64,000 bases of DNA from Astragalus membranaceus (lineage: Eukaryota; Streptophyta; Magnoliopsida; Fabales; Fabaceae): positions 223,002,659-223,066,658 of the forward strand of contig CM076846.1 in the NCBI GenBank assembly GCA_039519185.1, written 5' to 3'. Shown here piece by piece: positions 32,239 through 44,610 of the stretch. Below the pieces are notes generated by a model. The model worked only from the letters and a program-made list of their open reading frames with translations. It searched no databases and was not told the DNA's origin. Within the stretch, counting starts at the first letter, position 1, and every line of letters starts with the position of its first letter. Both the position numbers and the translations under genes were made by a program.

Positions 32239-33016
32239 AAATACAATTATTTACTATAACCATTAAATGTATTTCCTAAAAAAATTAAATGAGGAAATAA
32301 GGGGAAGTAATATAAATATATTTCCTAAAAATTAAAGTAATAAAACAACATTTGTTCATGTTGTAAAAAAAAAAAACAACATTTGTTCACTCTGTATTTC
32401 GGAGCGCCTAACAAGTAGTAATATTGTAATATTGTAAATACATTTATTCACTATAACCAACAAATGTATTTCCTCCTATAAAAAAAAACAAATATATTTC
32501 CTAAACCGTAAAGCAATATTACCTCCCGTATGTTGTTTTATAAGAGACCAATGCAATTTTTGGTACATTGAATAACAAATGTATCTGTGCCTCTTATAAA
32601 GTGAACTGACAACATTAAATCTGTTTTGCTTGACTATGAATAAAATTAAATGTGTTATTTTGACCGGTTGACACCTATAGCAAAATTTAATGAGCTTTAC
32701 TCCTAATTTACATAATACTAAAGTTTTTTTAAAATATAACGATAAATATTTTTAGTGAATCTTTTGTGTATTCACCTTGAAAAGCATTTGAATTTTTCTC
32801 ACAATTCGAACAAGGTATTCTACAGTTTTACAAAATTCAAACCGCAAAGGAAAGTATTGAAATGGCTCTCATGATTGGAATGTTTGATGATGGTATTTTT
32901 TTATATGGATGGTATTTTCTTTTGTTTAGGTATGTATTAATAATTGATATTGGAAATAGTACATTAGGGAAAATCTTCGATTAGAGATCTTTTCCATTCT
33001 TTAAATAATTTTTTTT
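32239..33016. other. 5' flank of SIN3-like copy 4
   Basis: Non-coding block sequence with 'tgtatttcggagcgcctaac' (also near 372 in block 1), 'tgaccggttgacacctatagc' and the promoter-proximal 'ctctcatgattggaatg' phrases. Confidence 0.6.
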
Positions 33017-33026
33017 TATATATTTT
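33017..33026 (+). promoter_or_regulatory. TATA-like box upstream of SIN3-like copy 4
   Basis: tatatatttt, 108 bp before the ATG at 33,125. Confidence 0.4.
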
Positions 33027-33124
33027 GTTTGTTCACTTTTGTTGTTGATCTATCTATCTACAATCCCCGTCTTGGGTGGGTTAGAGTTTTTCATTCTTGT
33101 TTGCTCTGCATACCCTCAATCAGG

Positions 33125-33649
33125 ATGAAGAGATCCATGTCTTCAAGAGGAGAATCTTCAACTGGTATTACTCGTCAGAAACCAACCATGGATGATGCAT
33201 TGGCGTATCTCAAGAAGCTAAAAGACACTTTCTTTCAAGATAAGAAGGAACAATATGATTCATTTCTAGATATCTTGGTAAATTTTAGGGCCCGCAGAAT
33301 TGGTACAACAAGCGTTATAGTGAGAGTGAAAGAGCTATTGAAAGGGCATGAAGATTTAATTACAAGATTTAACATCTTCCTGCCAAAGGGATATGAAATC
33401 ACACTTCCATTGAAGGACCGACAACAACCTCCACAAAAGAAAGATGATGATTATTATGATGCTCTAGTTTTTGTGGAAAAGGTTCAGGCTCATTTTGAAT
33501 GCAATGATGGTGTCTATAGGTCTTTTCTAGAATTATTAAGGATGTATAGAAACGGAGCCAAGACTAAAACTGATGTTTACCCTGAGGTTGTTGGACTTTT
33601 CAAGGACCATCCAGATCTTCTTGAAGGGTTTGCTGCATTCTTCCCTTGA
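33125..33649 (+). CDS. SIN3-like PAH1-PAH2 mini-protein, copy 4 (174 aa)
   Basis: An intact, intronless ORF, MKRSMSSRGESSTG onward. PAH1 spans residues about 21-95 (MDDALAYLKKLKDTFF to KGYEITL) and PAH2 about 112-174 (DALVFVEKVQAHF to GFAAFFP). It ends directly after PAH2. It differs from its paralogs at several positions: FFQDKKEQYDSF in PAH1, ITRFN where others have ITGFN, FECNDG where others have FEGNDG, and a final AFFP for AFLP. These are changes in otherwise conserved loop or helix ends, so binding may differ. The function is inferred as for copies 2 and 3: nuclear, helix-binding, without PAH3 and deacetylase-interaction parts. Confidence 0.85.
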   Translation: MKRSMSSRGESSTGITRQKPTMDDALAYLKKLKDTFFQDKKEQYDSFLDILVNFRARRIGTTSVIVRVKELLKGHEDLITRFNIFLPKGYEITLPLKDRQQPPQKKDDDYYDALVFVEKVQAHFECNDGVYRSFLELLRMYRNGAKTKTDVYPEVVGLFKDHPDLLEGFAAFFP

Positions 33650-34433
33650 TTATACTTTAGGAGCTGGCGCTACTCATTATGCAATGCCAAAGTGATGCAA
33701 TGATGAAGAAATCTGAAGAATTGTTAGTTGTGTCGGTTGGGATTATTTAATTTATGTTTGCATTCAGGTTTCGAATTTTGATTGTTTTAGTTTTACATTC
33801 AAACTGAATGGCGGCTATAAGAATAAATTTCTGAATTATTTATCTATGAAAAATAATTATTAGACAATAATACTACTGGTTTTCTTTTTATTTCAATGGT
33901 GTATAACTTGATTTTTTACGGAATTGCAACAAGTCCTATCTAGTGTATACGATGCCTTATCATCTTTTTTAAAATTACTTGCTTTCCGTTTCTTTCATTT
34001 CATGCCATTTCATGCCTTTCTTTCCACAAAACCATGCATTGCACATCTAGAAATATAAATTAATATTTTTTTGTCTTTTCTCATCCTTATTTTTCTTTCA
34101 AATATATCCTTTAAGTAGTGGAAATCATCAAAGGCATCGTAGTCCATACGTTTCAAAAAAAGATTAAGGTCTAATAGTTGGCGGAATGGAGAATGGGAGA
34201 AGTGTTTGTAGCGTCAAAGAATTTGAAGATTTTCTTTTCATTACGAAAGTTAGTATTTGTTAGATTTGATAGAAATGTTAGTGGGTGAGATTTAATTCCT
34301 CTCCCCCTCTTTACCACTTCACTCATTAACTCTCCCACACCAATTTCTGATAACTCCCATAGGCTTTGTTAAGTAAATGGCGATACGTAGTTTAGGTTTT
34401 GAGAGGTAAAAAAAAGGTGGCAACATGTAACAT
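33650..34433. other. 3' flank of SIN3-like copy 4
   Basis: Non-coding. It closely follows the 3' flank of copy 2 (15,903-16,640), up to 'caacatgtaaca', where a CACTA element starts. Confidence 0.6.
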
Positions 34434-35735
34434 CACTAGTGCAAAAATGGGATTAGAATTAGACATTTAAAGTCAGTCGCTCAGATGCCTGACTACATAA
34501 GTATACACGGTGGCAAACTTGTAATTAAGAGGCAAAACTCGCGAGTTTTAAAGTCAAGCGGATACACGCCTGACTTCTAAAGTGAAAAAATAGGAAAAAA
34601 ATTAGACTTTAGAAGTCAGACGTGTATTCGCCTGACTACATAAATAGACACGTGGCAAACTTGTAATTAAGGGTGAAATTCTTTTTTTCTATTTTAGTAC
34701 TTTAGAAGTCAAGCGAATACGCGCCTGACTTCTAAACTACTAAAATAGACAAATTACTAAAATAGAACGCGAACCCTATCCCCAATCTCCACTCTCAGAA
34801 CACAGCATCTCTCTCAGAACTCTCCTCTCGCATTCTCCGCCGCGCCTCACTCCTCTCGCGTCCTCTTCATCGTCTCAACCTTCCTCCTTCGTCTTCATCG
34901 TTTCAACCTTGCTCCTTCCTCTTCATCGTCTCAGGAAGTAAGTATCCACTCCATCTCTCTCTCTCTGTGAGTTGCTCTCCCTCTCTCGGTCGCTCTCTCT
35001 CTCTCTCGATCGCTCTCTCTCTCTCGATCGCTCTCTCACTCCGTTTTCCTCTAGACTGTAGATTGGTTTCGATCTGGGGTTCTCAGTGTCGTTCATCTCT
35101 CACTCCGTTTTCACAACCCCTCAGGTTGATGTACGATTTGAAGGTTTCTCAGAAACCCTAGGTTCGTAACAATGGTGATAATGAAGATTTGCTTCTAGGG
35201 TTTTGAATCGGACACCCTCAGGAAGGTAAATCACCTAATCATTTCTTTAAATGCTTTCTTTTGCTGCTTGTTTTAACGAAACCCTAATACCTGCGCTTTC
35301 TTTGCCGTTTGAGGTTGCTATGAACACTGATGGTTGAAACCCAGAGACTGACTGAAGGAACAGCAAACACGGGTAGTATTTCACTCTCTCAGTGAAATTT
35401 GAGTTTCTGTGTTGATTATTATCAGAAACCCTAAGCACTGTTTCTATTTGCAGGTTCCCTTGTGTGTTCTTCTCTAAACAAAACAACCAAACAAGAACCC
35501 TAATTGCACAGCTGAGGTATTCTTTCTCTCTCTCGCTCTGAATCTCGTTCTCTTCGTTTTTTCTTTGTTTCTCTGCTAGGGTTCTTAAAAATCAACACCG
35601 ATCTTTAACATAACCTTTGAAAGGAGATGTTTTGTTGTTAAAATTCATTGAGTTTGTGTAGTAAATATGTTTTACTTCCTGTTAGAATCTTAGTTATCGT
35701 TGTCTTTGATTGATACAATAAAATGCTGTCTAAAT
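34434..35735 (+). mobile_element. 5' end of a CACTA element
   Basis: Starts cactagtgcaaaaatggg after a cat trinucleotide (34,431-34,433). Subterminal repeats of 'gaagtcagacg.gtattcgcctgac' occur in both orientations to about 34,735. A leader with ctctct runs and 'aaaccctaa' motifs follows, probably the untranslated start of a transposase gene. It is cut at 35,736 by an Ogre-like LTR. No right end was found within the window. Confidence 0.65.
34955..35040. repeat. CT-rich microsatellite
   Basis: Runs of ctctctctct broken by cgatcg and cggtcg, inside the CACTA leader. Confidence 0.8.
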
Positions 35736-35961
35736 TGTTGCACCCCGAAAAATCCGGTTTGGACTTCTTGTTTGACAACGTGAAAAATAGTAGAGCCGCC
35801 ACCAATATTTATTTAGGAAAACATTGGAAAAACCTTTTTTGGAAAAGCGAATGGTCTTTTGAAAACTCAGAGATGTAGGTTCGGGGGTCGGTTAGGTGCG
35901 GGGAAGGTATTAGCATCCCGCACCTCCTTTCTAATGAAAGGGAACCATTAACTTGATGTGT
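35736..35961. mobile_element. Ogre-like LTR fragment (older copy)
   Basis: tgttgcaccccgaaaaatcc and the next 220 bp are a diverged relative of the LTR starts at 36,239 and 48,408 (gagccgccaccaatatt, ggttcgggggtcg, gaaaggtattagca-like words). It stops abruptly at 35,961, where the chromovirus LTR begins, so the chromovirus appears to have inserted into it. The remainder should lie beyond the window. Confidence 0.7.
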
Positions 35962-36238
35962 TGTAACGCCCCAAAATAATTTAATTAATTATTTAATTAA
36001 GTTATTTGAGGGATTGCAATATTTATTTAAGTGAAATAATAATGTTGGAATTTATTTTATTTCAGGGGGTATCTAACTAAGTAAATAAGGTGGTGCAATA
36101 AGGGCCCAAGTCAATTAGTGACCCAAGCCCATTCTTAAAACCCCAAAACCCTATGGAAGGGTCTCATTTGCGCATTCCACAAAAGAAAGAAAAGAAACGG
36201 ATCAGAGAGGGAGAGAAGAAAGAAACTCGCGACAGCCA
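35962..36238 (+). repeat. Chromovirus 5' LTR, first part
   Basis: Starts tgtaacgccccaaaat and matches 59,200-59,476. It is cut after agcca (36,234-36,238) by the Ogre-like element. Confidence 0.92.
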
Positions 36239-39200
36239 TGTAGTACCCCGAAAAATCCCGTTTAGGGTTCTTCAATGTACAACGTGGGAAAGGTTTGGAG
36301 CCGCCACCAATATTTTAGTTTTAAGACCAAAACATTGAAAAAAAGTCTTTTTAAAGAAAAGGCGGGTGGTCTTTGAAAACTAGAGACATAGGTTCGGGGG
36401 TCGATTACAAGTGAGGAAGGTATTAGCACCTCACATGTCCTTTCTACCGAAAGGGAACCTCTAACTAAAAGGTGTGGTTTCAACGTTTGATTTGGAAAAC
36501 ATACCTAATTTGCCTATTCATTTCTTTATTAAAAAATGCATTGAAAAAGGACTTAATGAAAATTTTATTTATTATAGAGAAGGGAAAGAAAGTTTTTTAG
36601 AAAAAGTGCTTGACGGGACATGGCCCGCTCCTACGTATCTCCCAGTGCGATGGAGAACTCAAAGCTACGTAGTTCTTCTTTGTTATGAAAAGGAGTTTTG
36701 TTTTTTATCCTTTTTTAGTGAATTTTCGAAATAGGACGAGCACTTAGCGAATGATTAAACTAACCAAAGCTATGGGTAATCACTCCTAAGTACTCTTGAA
36801 AATGAGAGTCAATACCATTGGTCAGACGAACCAAGGTTCTGATTGACCATTAGTAAAGACTCATTTTTATTTGACCTTTTGAAAATGGTTTTCGAAAAAA
36901 GGTTAATTGACGCAAATGATCAAACTAACCAAAGTTATGGATGATCACCACTTTGTTGTTCTTTTTGTGAAAAGCCATTGATACCAATGACTAGACGAAC
37001 CAAAGTTCTGATTAGCCATTAGTAACAATGGGTTTGAAAATAATTTTTGTTTGTTTTATGAAGAGATTTGTTTATGGTTGCGAAAAGGGATTTTTATTTG
37101 TTGCGCTTGACGAGAACGAGACTCGCTCCTACGTATCCCAAATGGGAATCAAAGCGACGTAGTTCTAATGAAAATGTTTTCTTGAAAAGGGTTTGGAAGG
37201 GGAAGAGCTTTCATAATGATCAAGCAAGCAAAGGCTTTGAGTGGTCATTACTAATAGCCCTTGATGGCGTTCATGACAATCAAACAAGCCAAGGCTTTGA
37301 GTGATAGTCACTAATAGCTCGCATTAAATGGAAAAGAGTTTGAAAGGTTTTTTGGAAAAAGGGTGAAGTTATTATCAATGATTGGTTACAAAGTTCAAGC
37401 ACATTCAATAATCACGGAATCATGCATATGTTGAACATTAATTAAGACTAAACATGCCAATATGATCAAAAGATCCACTTATCTAGGATGCAAGATAAAG
37501 TTCTCGAAGCCAATGTGTGTGTGTAGGAAGGGGTGTATTTACCCTAATGACTCTATGCTACAACATGCATGTAGACTTACGTCTTCATTAGGAGGTCATA
37601 CACATGGATGGAATGGCATATAATTGAATCAAGACATTTAAAATGCATCAAAACAAGCAAGCAATTGGTCATAGGCATAGAATGATCTGAATTAAACTAA
37701 AGAACATATGAGCAATGATTTCTCAATAACATGAACAAAAGGGGAAATTGCATCAAGGCCAAGATAAGCCTATCCTTTGCATTCATGAATAAGTGCGCAA
37801 AGGTTATTAACACAATCAAAGAGAAGGGAGCATCAAGGTTTTGGGTAACCTATCCTTTGCAATGCCCCATGGACCTTAAACCATAAACCTAACTATCTCA
37901 TCTTTTATTCATTAAGAAATTAAAAGGGGAAGGTTGAATCATCTAAAACCATCCTCACCACTTAGAATATGATGCACTAGGCATAAGCGGGAATCATACG
38001 ATTTATCCTCAACAATGGACAATAATAAACTTAGAATACAAGAGCAAGTAAATAAACACTAAAGCTAAGTTGAATCACCTAGAGCAATCCTCCCACTTTG
38101 AGCAAAGTGCACTAGGCACTAGTGGGAATCAACTTGCCTATCATCAACAATGAACAATAAGCAAATTAAAATGCAAAGATTAACTAAACACACAAAATAA
38201 GTTGAATCACCTAGAGCAATCCTCCCACTTTGAGCAAGGTGCACTAGGCACTAGTGGGAATCAACTTGCCTATCATCAACAATGAACAATAAGCAAATTA
38301 AAATGCAAAGATTAACTAAACACACAAATAAGTTGAATCACCTAGAGCAATCCTCCCACTTTGAGCAAGGTGCACTAGGCACTAGTGGGAATCAACTTGC
38401 CTATCATCAACAATGAACAATAAGCAAATTAAAATGCAAAGATTAACTAAACACACAAATAAGTTGAATCACCTAGAGCAATCCTCCCACTTTGAGCAAA
38501 GTGCACTAGGCACTAGTGGGGAATCAACTTGCCTATCATCAACAATGAACAATAAGCAAATTAAAATGCAAAGATTAACTAAACACACAAATAAGTTGAA
38601 TCACCTAGAGCAATCCTCCCACTTTGAGCAAAGTGCACTAGGCACTAGTGGGAATCAACTTGCCTATCATCAACAATGAACAATAAGCAAATTAAAATGC
38701 AAAGATTAACTAGACACACAAAATAAGTTGAATCACCTAGAGCAATCCTCCCACTTTGAGCAAAGTGCACTAGGCACTAGTGGGAATCAACTTGCCTATC
38801 ATCAACAATGAACAATAAGCAAATTAAAATGCAAAGATTAACTAAACACACAAAATAAGTCGAATCACCTAGAGCAATCCTCCCACTTTGAGCAAAGTGC
38901 ACTAGGCACTAGTGGGAATCAACTTGCCCATCATCAACAATGAACAATAAGTAAAATTTAACACTAAAAATGAAATACTAATAACAAGATTAAACATCAC
39001 TCAACTTGGAAATATTTTTAGATCTATAAATATGTGAACCAAAGGAAACATAGATCCACATTTTATTTAATAAAGAAAACAACAAAATTAACACAAAGCA
39101 ACATAGATCTATTTTTGCAAGGATTTATATGATTAAGCAAGGAAGCACAACAAAATCACATCAACCCTAATTTTTAATGATATGCGAAAATGATAGAGCC

Positions 39201-40859
39201 CATAGACCACAATTTATTTATGAAATCTAGTGCATAATATGTAAGGATGCAAGAATAACTCCTTCAAGGCCAAGGACCCATCTCAAACACCCAAAGCTCC
39301 CTAAGTCTTTGTCAAAATGTTTGAAATGGATCCTCAAAGCAAACAACAATCAAGAAGGAGTTTGGAGTAGAGGAGAAATTATGCAAGAAAATTAAATATG
39401 AGGTGCAAAGCTTCAAGGACTACCTCAAAGCTACAATGAAATGGAGAAGGAGATGATAAGCTCAAAAACTACTAGCCCTTAGCAATTTGATGATGCAACC
39501 TTGAAGAGAATGGAAGGGAAAGATGGTGATCTAACAAGAAAATGGAGGATTGGTGGTTGATTTTTGAAGAAAATATATGGAAGAGGGGAGGGAAAGGGGG
39601 ACGGTTTTGATGAGGGAGGAGAGGGGGGAGGAGGTGTGCTAGGGTTTTGTGTAGGAGAATGAGAGGCTTATGAGAAGCAAAAAGAGAGTCCCCTTAGGTG
39701 TGGGAATGAGGGAGTATTTATAGGATGAAATTAGGTCTAAGGGTAGTTTAGTCTTTGTGATTTTGATGTGCTCTAGGATTGAGCTTTGATTTTGAATGGA
39801 GGGTGGAGATGCATCATCACATGGATTGAGGGTGGAGAGAAAACACAAAATGTGAGAGTAAGAGAGTGGGGGGCGAAATTTAGAAGGAAAAAAAAGGAAA
39901 AGAAAAAAAGAATTTCTTATTTTGGAAGAGATATTTTATGTGAGGTAGGGTTAAGGGTATTTTAGAGAGGAATTGTTACCAAAGAGGGAATTTTGGGTTT
40001 TCTTATGGATAGGTTAGTGTGAGTGAGTGGAGTAATTTACCAAAGAGGGTATAATGGAAGAGTGTGGAAGAAATTGGAGAGAGAGAGAGAGAATTCGTAG
40101 GTGGGGGGGATAAGGAGAAAAAAAAAAAACTTGTTTTTTTGGTATTTTGTCTTATTGAAGACACTTCCCTTTTTTTGTTTTTTGAAATTGAAATTTTTGG
40201 GCATGGAAAATAATGGGAATGCAACTATTGAAAATGTGTTACATGCTTTTGGGCACCATAAAATATTCCCTCTAGTCACCTATGACAATAAAAATTGTCA
40301 CTTAAGAATTGAGGAATATTTAATGGTCATTTTTTATTTTTCTATGCACTAAAAATGGAAAAATGCATTTTTAATTATTTTGACTAGGGTTTTCTTTCTA
40401 AAAAATTGTACAAAAATTATCCTTGGTAGAATAAAAATGTACTTTTTGTAAATATGCATTTTTGGCAAGAAAATCATCTTTTATGGAAAATGACCAAAAT
40501 GCCCTTTTCAACCCTAAAACCCTAATCTACCTAAAAAGTGCATTCCAACCCTAAAAATGATTTTAAAGACCTTGGAATGACTTCTAGGACCTAAAATGCA
40601 ATGCATGATGATTTTCTTGAGGAATTATCCCTTTTATTGTGAAATGACCAAAATACCCTTTGGACCTCAAAACCCTGATTTACCCAAAAGTGCACTCCTA
40701 CCTTCAAAATAATTTTGGAAACTTTGGAATGACTTTTGAGACTTAAAAATGCATGCCCATATCTCTTCTCGCCTCTCAAAATAATGGCACACTTCTAAAT
40801 TATTATTTTTGCGGAAAATTAGGGTTTTGACCTAAGCCGGACAAAATTGGGGTATGACA
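36239..40859 (-). repeat. 3' LTR of Ogre-like element
   Basis: 4,621 bp, from tgtagtaccccg to ggggtatgaca on the plus strand. It differs from the other LTR by scattered substitutions and a 10-bp indel near 36,285 (gtgggaaagg versus gtagaaaattgtgagg). It contains a seven-copy tandem repeat and no convincing coding sequence. Confidence 0.93.
38069..38955. repeat. Seven-copy 131-bp tandem repeat in 3' LTR
   Basis: Unit starts (gttgaatcacctagagcaat or a one-base variant) at 38,069, 38,201, 38,332, 38,463, 38,595, 38,727 and 38,859. Units are 131 or 132 bp and nearly identical. Each holds 'gcactaggcactagtggg', with a cactagtg palindrome. Confidence 0.95.
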
Positions 40860-43800
40860 GCTGCCCCTCTTTATTTGGATTTTGACAAGGAATATGAATT
40901 GGCCGAAGCATATTCCGAGGCAAAATAGAAATAAAGAATTCAGAAATTATACCAGTTTTGTCTACTTAGGAAAACCCGAATTTTCCCCTTTTCTTTCTCT
41001 ATTATATATTTTTCATAGATGGGTGCCGACCCTCACTAAGCCAACAGAAGCAAAAAATGAATTGTCGACCCTCAGTAAGCCGACAAAAAACAATAAATTG
41101 GTGCCAGCCCTCAGTAAGCCAGCAAAAGCAAGCAGTAAAGAAAGCAATAAAGAAAGCAGTAAAGAAGGTATCGGCCCTCAGTAAGCCGACACCGGAGGCT
41201 GCCTAAAGCCTTTTAACGAATCGCGAACGATCCGAGCTTGCCCTCAGGCATGAGGTGGTCTTGCGAGCGACCGGGGAGGGTACTTTATCAAGTCGCGATC
41301 TCGATATTTCCCTAGGACTGCGCCATGTCTTAGGCTGACACAACTATCCTTTTCGTCTGGACCTAACGAGGTCTGAAGGACTTACCTGTAGCTCGAATAC
41401 AGGGAGAAGTCTGAAGGGATTCACTAATCCTGTTGGTTGATTGGCACCTGGCCTGAAGGGACACTGGGTCCTGAAGGGATTCACTAATCCTGTTGATTGA
41501 TTGGCACCTGGCCTGAAGGGACACTGGGTCCTGAAGGGATTCACTAATCCTGTTGATTGGTTGATTGAGGTACCTGCATACGTCAGCTGATGCAAGGTAT
41601 GGCGCATGAAGTGTGGATGCATGTTATGCACAGGCCTATCATGCAAGGGCATGTTATGCATGTGCGTGCAATGTGAGTGCATGCGATGTAATGATTTAGT
41701 GGAATGATGAATGCAATGGGATGCTATTCTTGATTCTTCGTTTCTTTTGTCAGCTTTTTTTTTTTTTTTTTTTGACTGTTTGCTTTTTCTTTGTTTTTTT
41801 TCATTCTTTGATCAGCTTTTCTTTTTTTCTGATCGTTTGTTTTTCCTTTTGCTCTTTTTGCTATGTGAGGATGCAAATGCAGTACTTTGATGCATGATAT
41901 GAAATAGTTGATTGGGAAACATAGGCATTTTGGATGAATGCATGAAATGCGAATGCAAATGAAATGTTTGGATGCTAATGTTATGATGCATAGTGTAATG
42001 ATATGAAATGATTGATTGGGAAACACAGGCATTTTGGATGACATGCAATGAAAGCGTGAAATGCGAATGTGAATATGATGCGAATGAAATGCTTGGATGC
42101 AAATGTTATGACATGGGATGACGTGTTTTTGCTTTTATGATGCAATGCTTTGATGCTTGATGGAATGAGATGGAAGATTTTTGTTTTTATCCGATGCTTC
42201 TTTTTTGTTGCCTTTCATGAAATGATGATGTTGGCACGATGTAAACTATAATAAACAAAATGGAACGCCTAAATGCATGAGGATATGAATGATTAAACAT
42301 TTTTGTGATGATGAGATGCGAGACTTTGAATGCAAGGGATTGAGATGATTATTGACCATTTTGTTGAGAAAAAATGGAATTTGGTTCAAACTCCGGTGTT
42401 CTCAAGATTTTATTTACAAACAAACTCACTTGTTTTCTCTTCCTTCCAATGACGACTGAATCTTAAATATCGCAGGACTAACTTGTGTTCTCCCTCTTTG
42501 AAGCATTATCTAGTAAGCACGCATAGGGGTGCAAATGTGAATGAGTGAGTCAGTTAACTTGGAATGGACTTTTATGGCAAGTGAAGGAATGACCGACATG
42601 GCTATTGCCGAAGCTTATGAGGGACCAAGAGATACAAGACTGCCCCAATTCATGTTTTTGATGAGTGAATAGTTTGCCCCTGTCTTGTGGTGACAACAAC
42701 TAGGGGCGCAGAAGATGATGAATTGGGAATGCTTCGGCTTTTGAAAGGGAAGGTGGATCCAAAGAGATTTTGTCCCAACCCATAAAGTTTGATGTTCCCC
42801 CCAGTCATAACAAGGACAAAGCTGCCCCCAATTAGAATGACAAGGTCTTGTTTAGGATGGTGAGTTGAGAAATTGCCCCGGTGAGGTTTTTTTTTTTTTT
42901 ATGGGAATGAATGAGGTGAAGGAATGGGGATGCACTTGCCCCGCTTTGGAATGACGTTGACAACTGGGGTGACATGGGATGGGCCTTGAACAGACTTTCC
43001 CAAGACTAGGGTGTGTGGGTGGTGAAGAGAATGCCCCAACTTTGGGTCCGGGTGGTATTCTCAGCGCAAATCTTTGGTTCTCTACTGGTGTCTTGACTTT
43101 TGGTGCGAAAGAATCCTTACCTGGTGATCACTAAACCCTGTTTTAATATCAAGGGGAATTAATGATCACAGACTTGCCCCAGCATGGAGGACTTGAACCA
43201 AAAGTCAAATACGCACTGATGGGGAGAATATGCACTTTATGGGTGGACGGGCCGGGGTTAGACTTGGACGGGAAACTGTGGTAAGGGAGGAAAACCAACG
43301 GACTCAAACAAGAGAATGTACTCATAGCATGCACGCTCATTAGAAGAATGCTTCACAGAGAGTTAGCATCAGTCAAAAATTTGTTTTTTTCTTTGACATA
43401 CTATTTCAGTCTTTTGTCATAGAATGGATGGGATGCAGTGCTTTTGAAAGAAATGCAAATGAGCTATTGATTTGAAAAACTGAGTGCCTTGGAACACCTT
43501 GATAAACTTTTTCAAAAAGGATGATTGTTTCGCAAGAACGTCTCGCTTCTCATCACAACTCTTATTTTATGCAATGACTGAATGAACAAATTATGATATG
43601 CAAGTATGATGCAAATGCAATACTTTGATGCAAGATTTTTGTTGTTCTTTTTCTTTTATGAAATGCAAACATTAAGATGATGCAAATGAAATGTTTGAGT
43701 CCAACTGCTATAGTACATGTAGCAATAATATGAAATGGTTGATTGGGAAACATTAGGATTTTGGATGGCAAGCGATGAATGCATGAAATGTGAATGCAAA

Positions 43801-44610
43801 TGTCTGAATTTCTCTTTTCTTATTATTATTTCCTATGTCTGAGGAATGCATGATTTTATGCATGTGAATGTAATGCATGACTGTGTTTGCTTATTGCTTT
43901 TTTGCTTATTATATTGTTTTTATTTTTGCTGGTCCAGCCAACCCGCGACCCCTTACAAGAGACTGAGGAACCTGTTGGACTTGCGGGGCTCATGGGCCGA
44001 GTGCATGTTGGTTTTGACTTTGCTGGTTTGAAGCAAACGTGGATGTAGTTGCTCTCTCTTGTATGATTGACTGATTTTGAGGATGTGCTTTCTCTCATGA
44101 CTCTTAAGAACTTCGTAATCATTGTAATGCTCTGTGATTTATGCACATGTTTTACAATTCAGGACCATCATCATCATAAAACGTTTATTTTGAGCAGAAA
44201 AAGCAGAAAATAAAAGAGTGAACAGATACGAGAAATTTGAACTTTATTAATGTGGAAACCGGTCGCACAAGAAGTTACGCCGATTGTTTATTGCATTTGA
44301 AAGTTTAAACTATAAAAAGACACGAAAAAGAGAGAAACTGAATTCTAACTGTCCGTCTCTGTGGAACAGTGCCAAACATCTATGTCCTTGACCTTGATCA
44401 TCCTTTCATCCAAGCTTGTAGGAGAGTTGTATGCCTTTCTTTACTTTTCATGCCCAAGTTTTCAGACCCTAATTTTTGCCTGGATCGCCCTTTGCGGGTT
44501 TTCAAACCACCGGGTCGCTCTGATTTTGCCTAGGCCGCCCTTTGCGGGTTTTCAACCTAGCGAGCTAATTCTTACTTGGCTTGTCTTTCTCTTTTTTCAT
44601 CTATTTCTTT
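40860..44610 (-). other. Non-coding 3' internal region of Ogre-like element
   Basis: Holds the PPT (40,860-40,872). Four to five short repeats of 'ccctcagtaagcc' with flanking complementary arms lie at 41,030-41,190. A 60-bp repeat 'cctgaagggattcactaatc' in about three copies lies at 41,410-41,560. A long region (41,580-43,870) is dense in words such as gatgcaaatgaaatg, with a unit around 'gattgggaaacacaggcattttggatg' occurring three times. A poly-T run is at 41,757-41,774. No credible gene. Confidence 0.7.

Noticed and set aside
36474..36734. An 86-codon open frame repeated in both Ogre-like LTRs (also 48,647-48,910)
   Set aside because: Conserved only because the LTRs are almost identical; no known domain, and its start differs between the two copies.
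38413..38679. An 88-codon repetitive open frame
   Set aside because: It is the translation of two units of the 131-bp LTR tandem repeat; it lasts only while the unit length is 132 bp.
38069..38955. Regular spaced repeats that could suggest a CRISPR array
   Set aside because: Units are contiguous 131-bp tandem copies without unique spacers, in a plant LTR.
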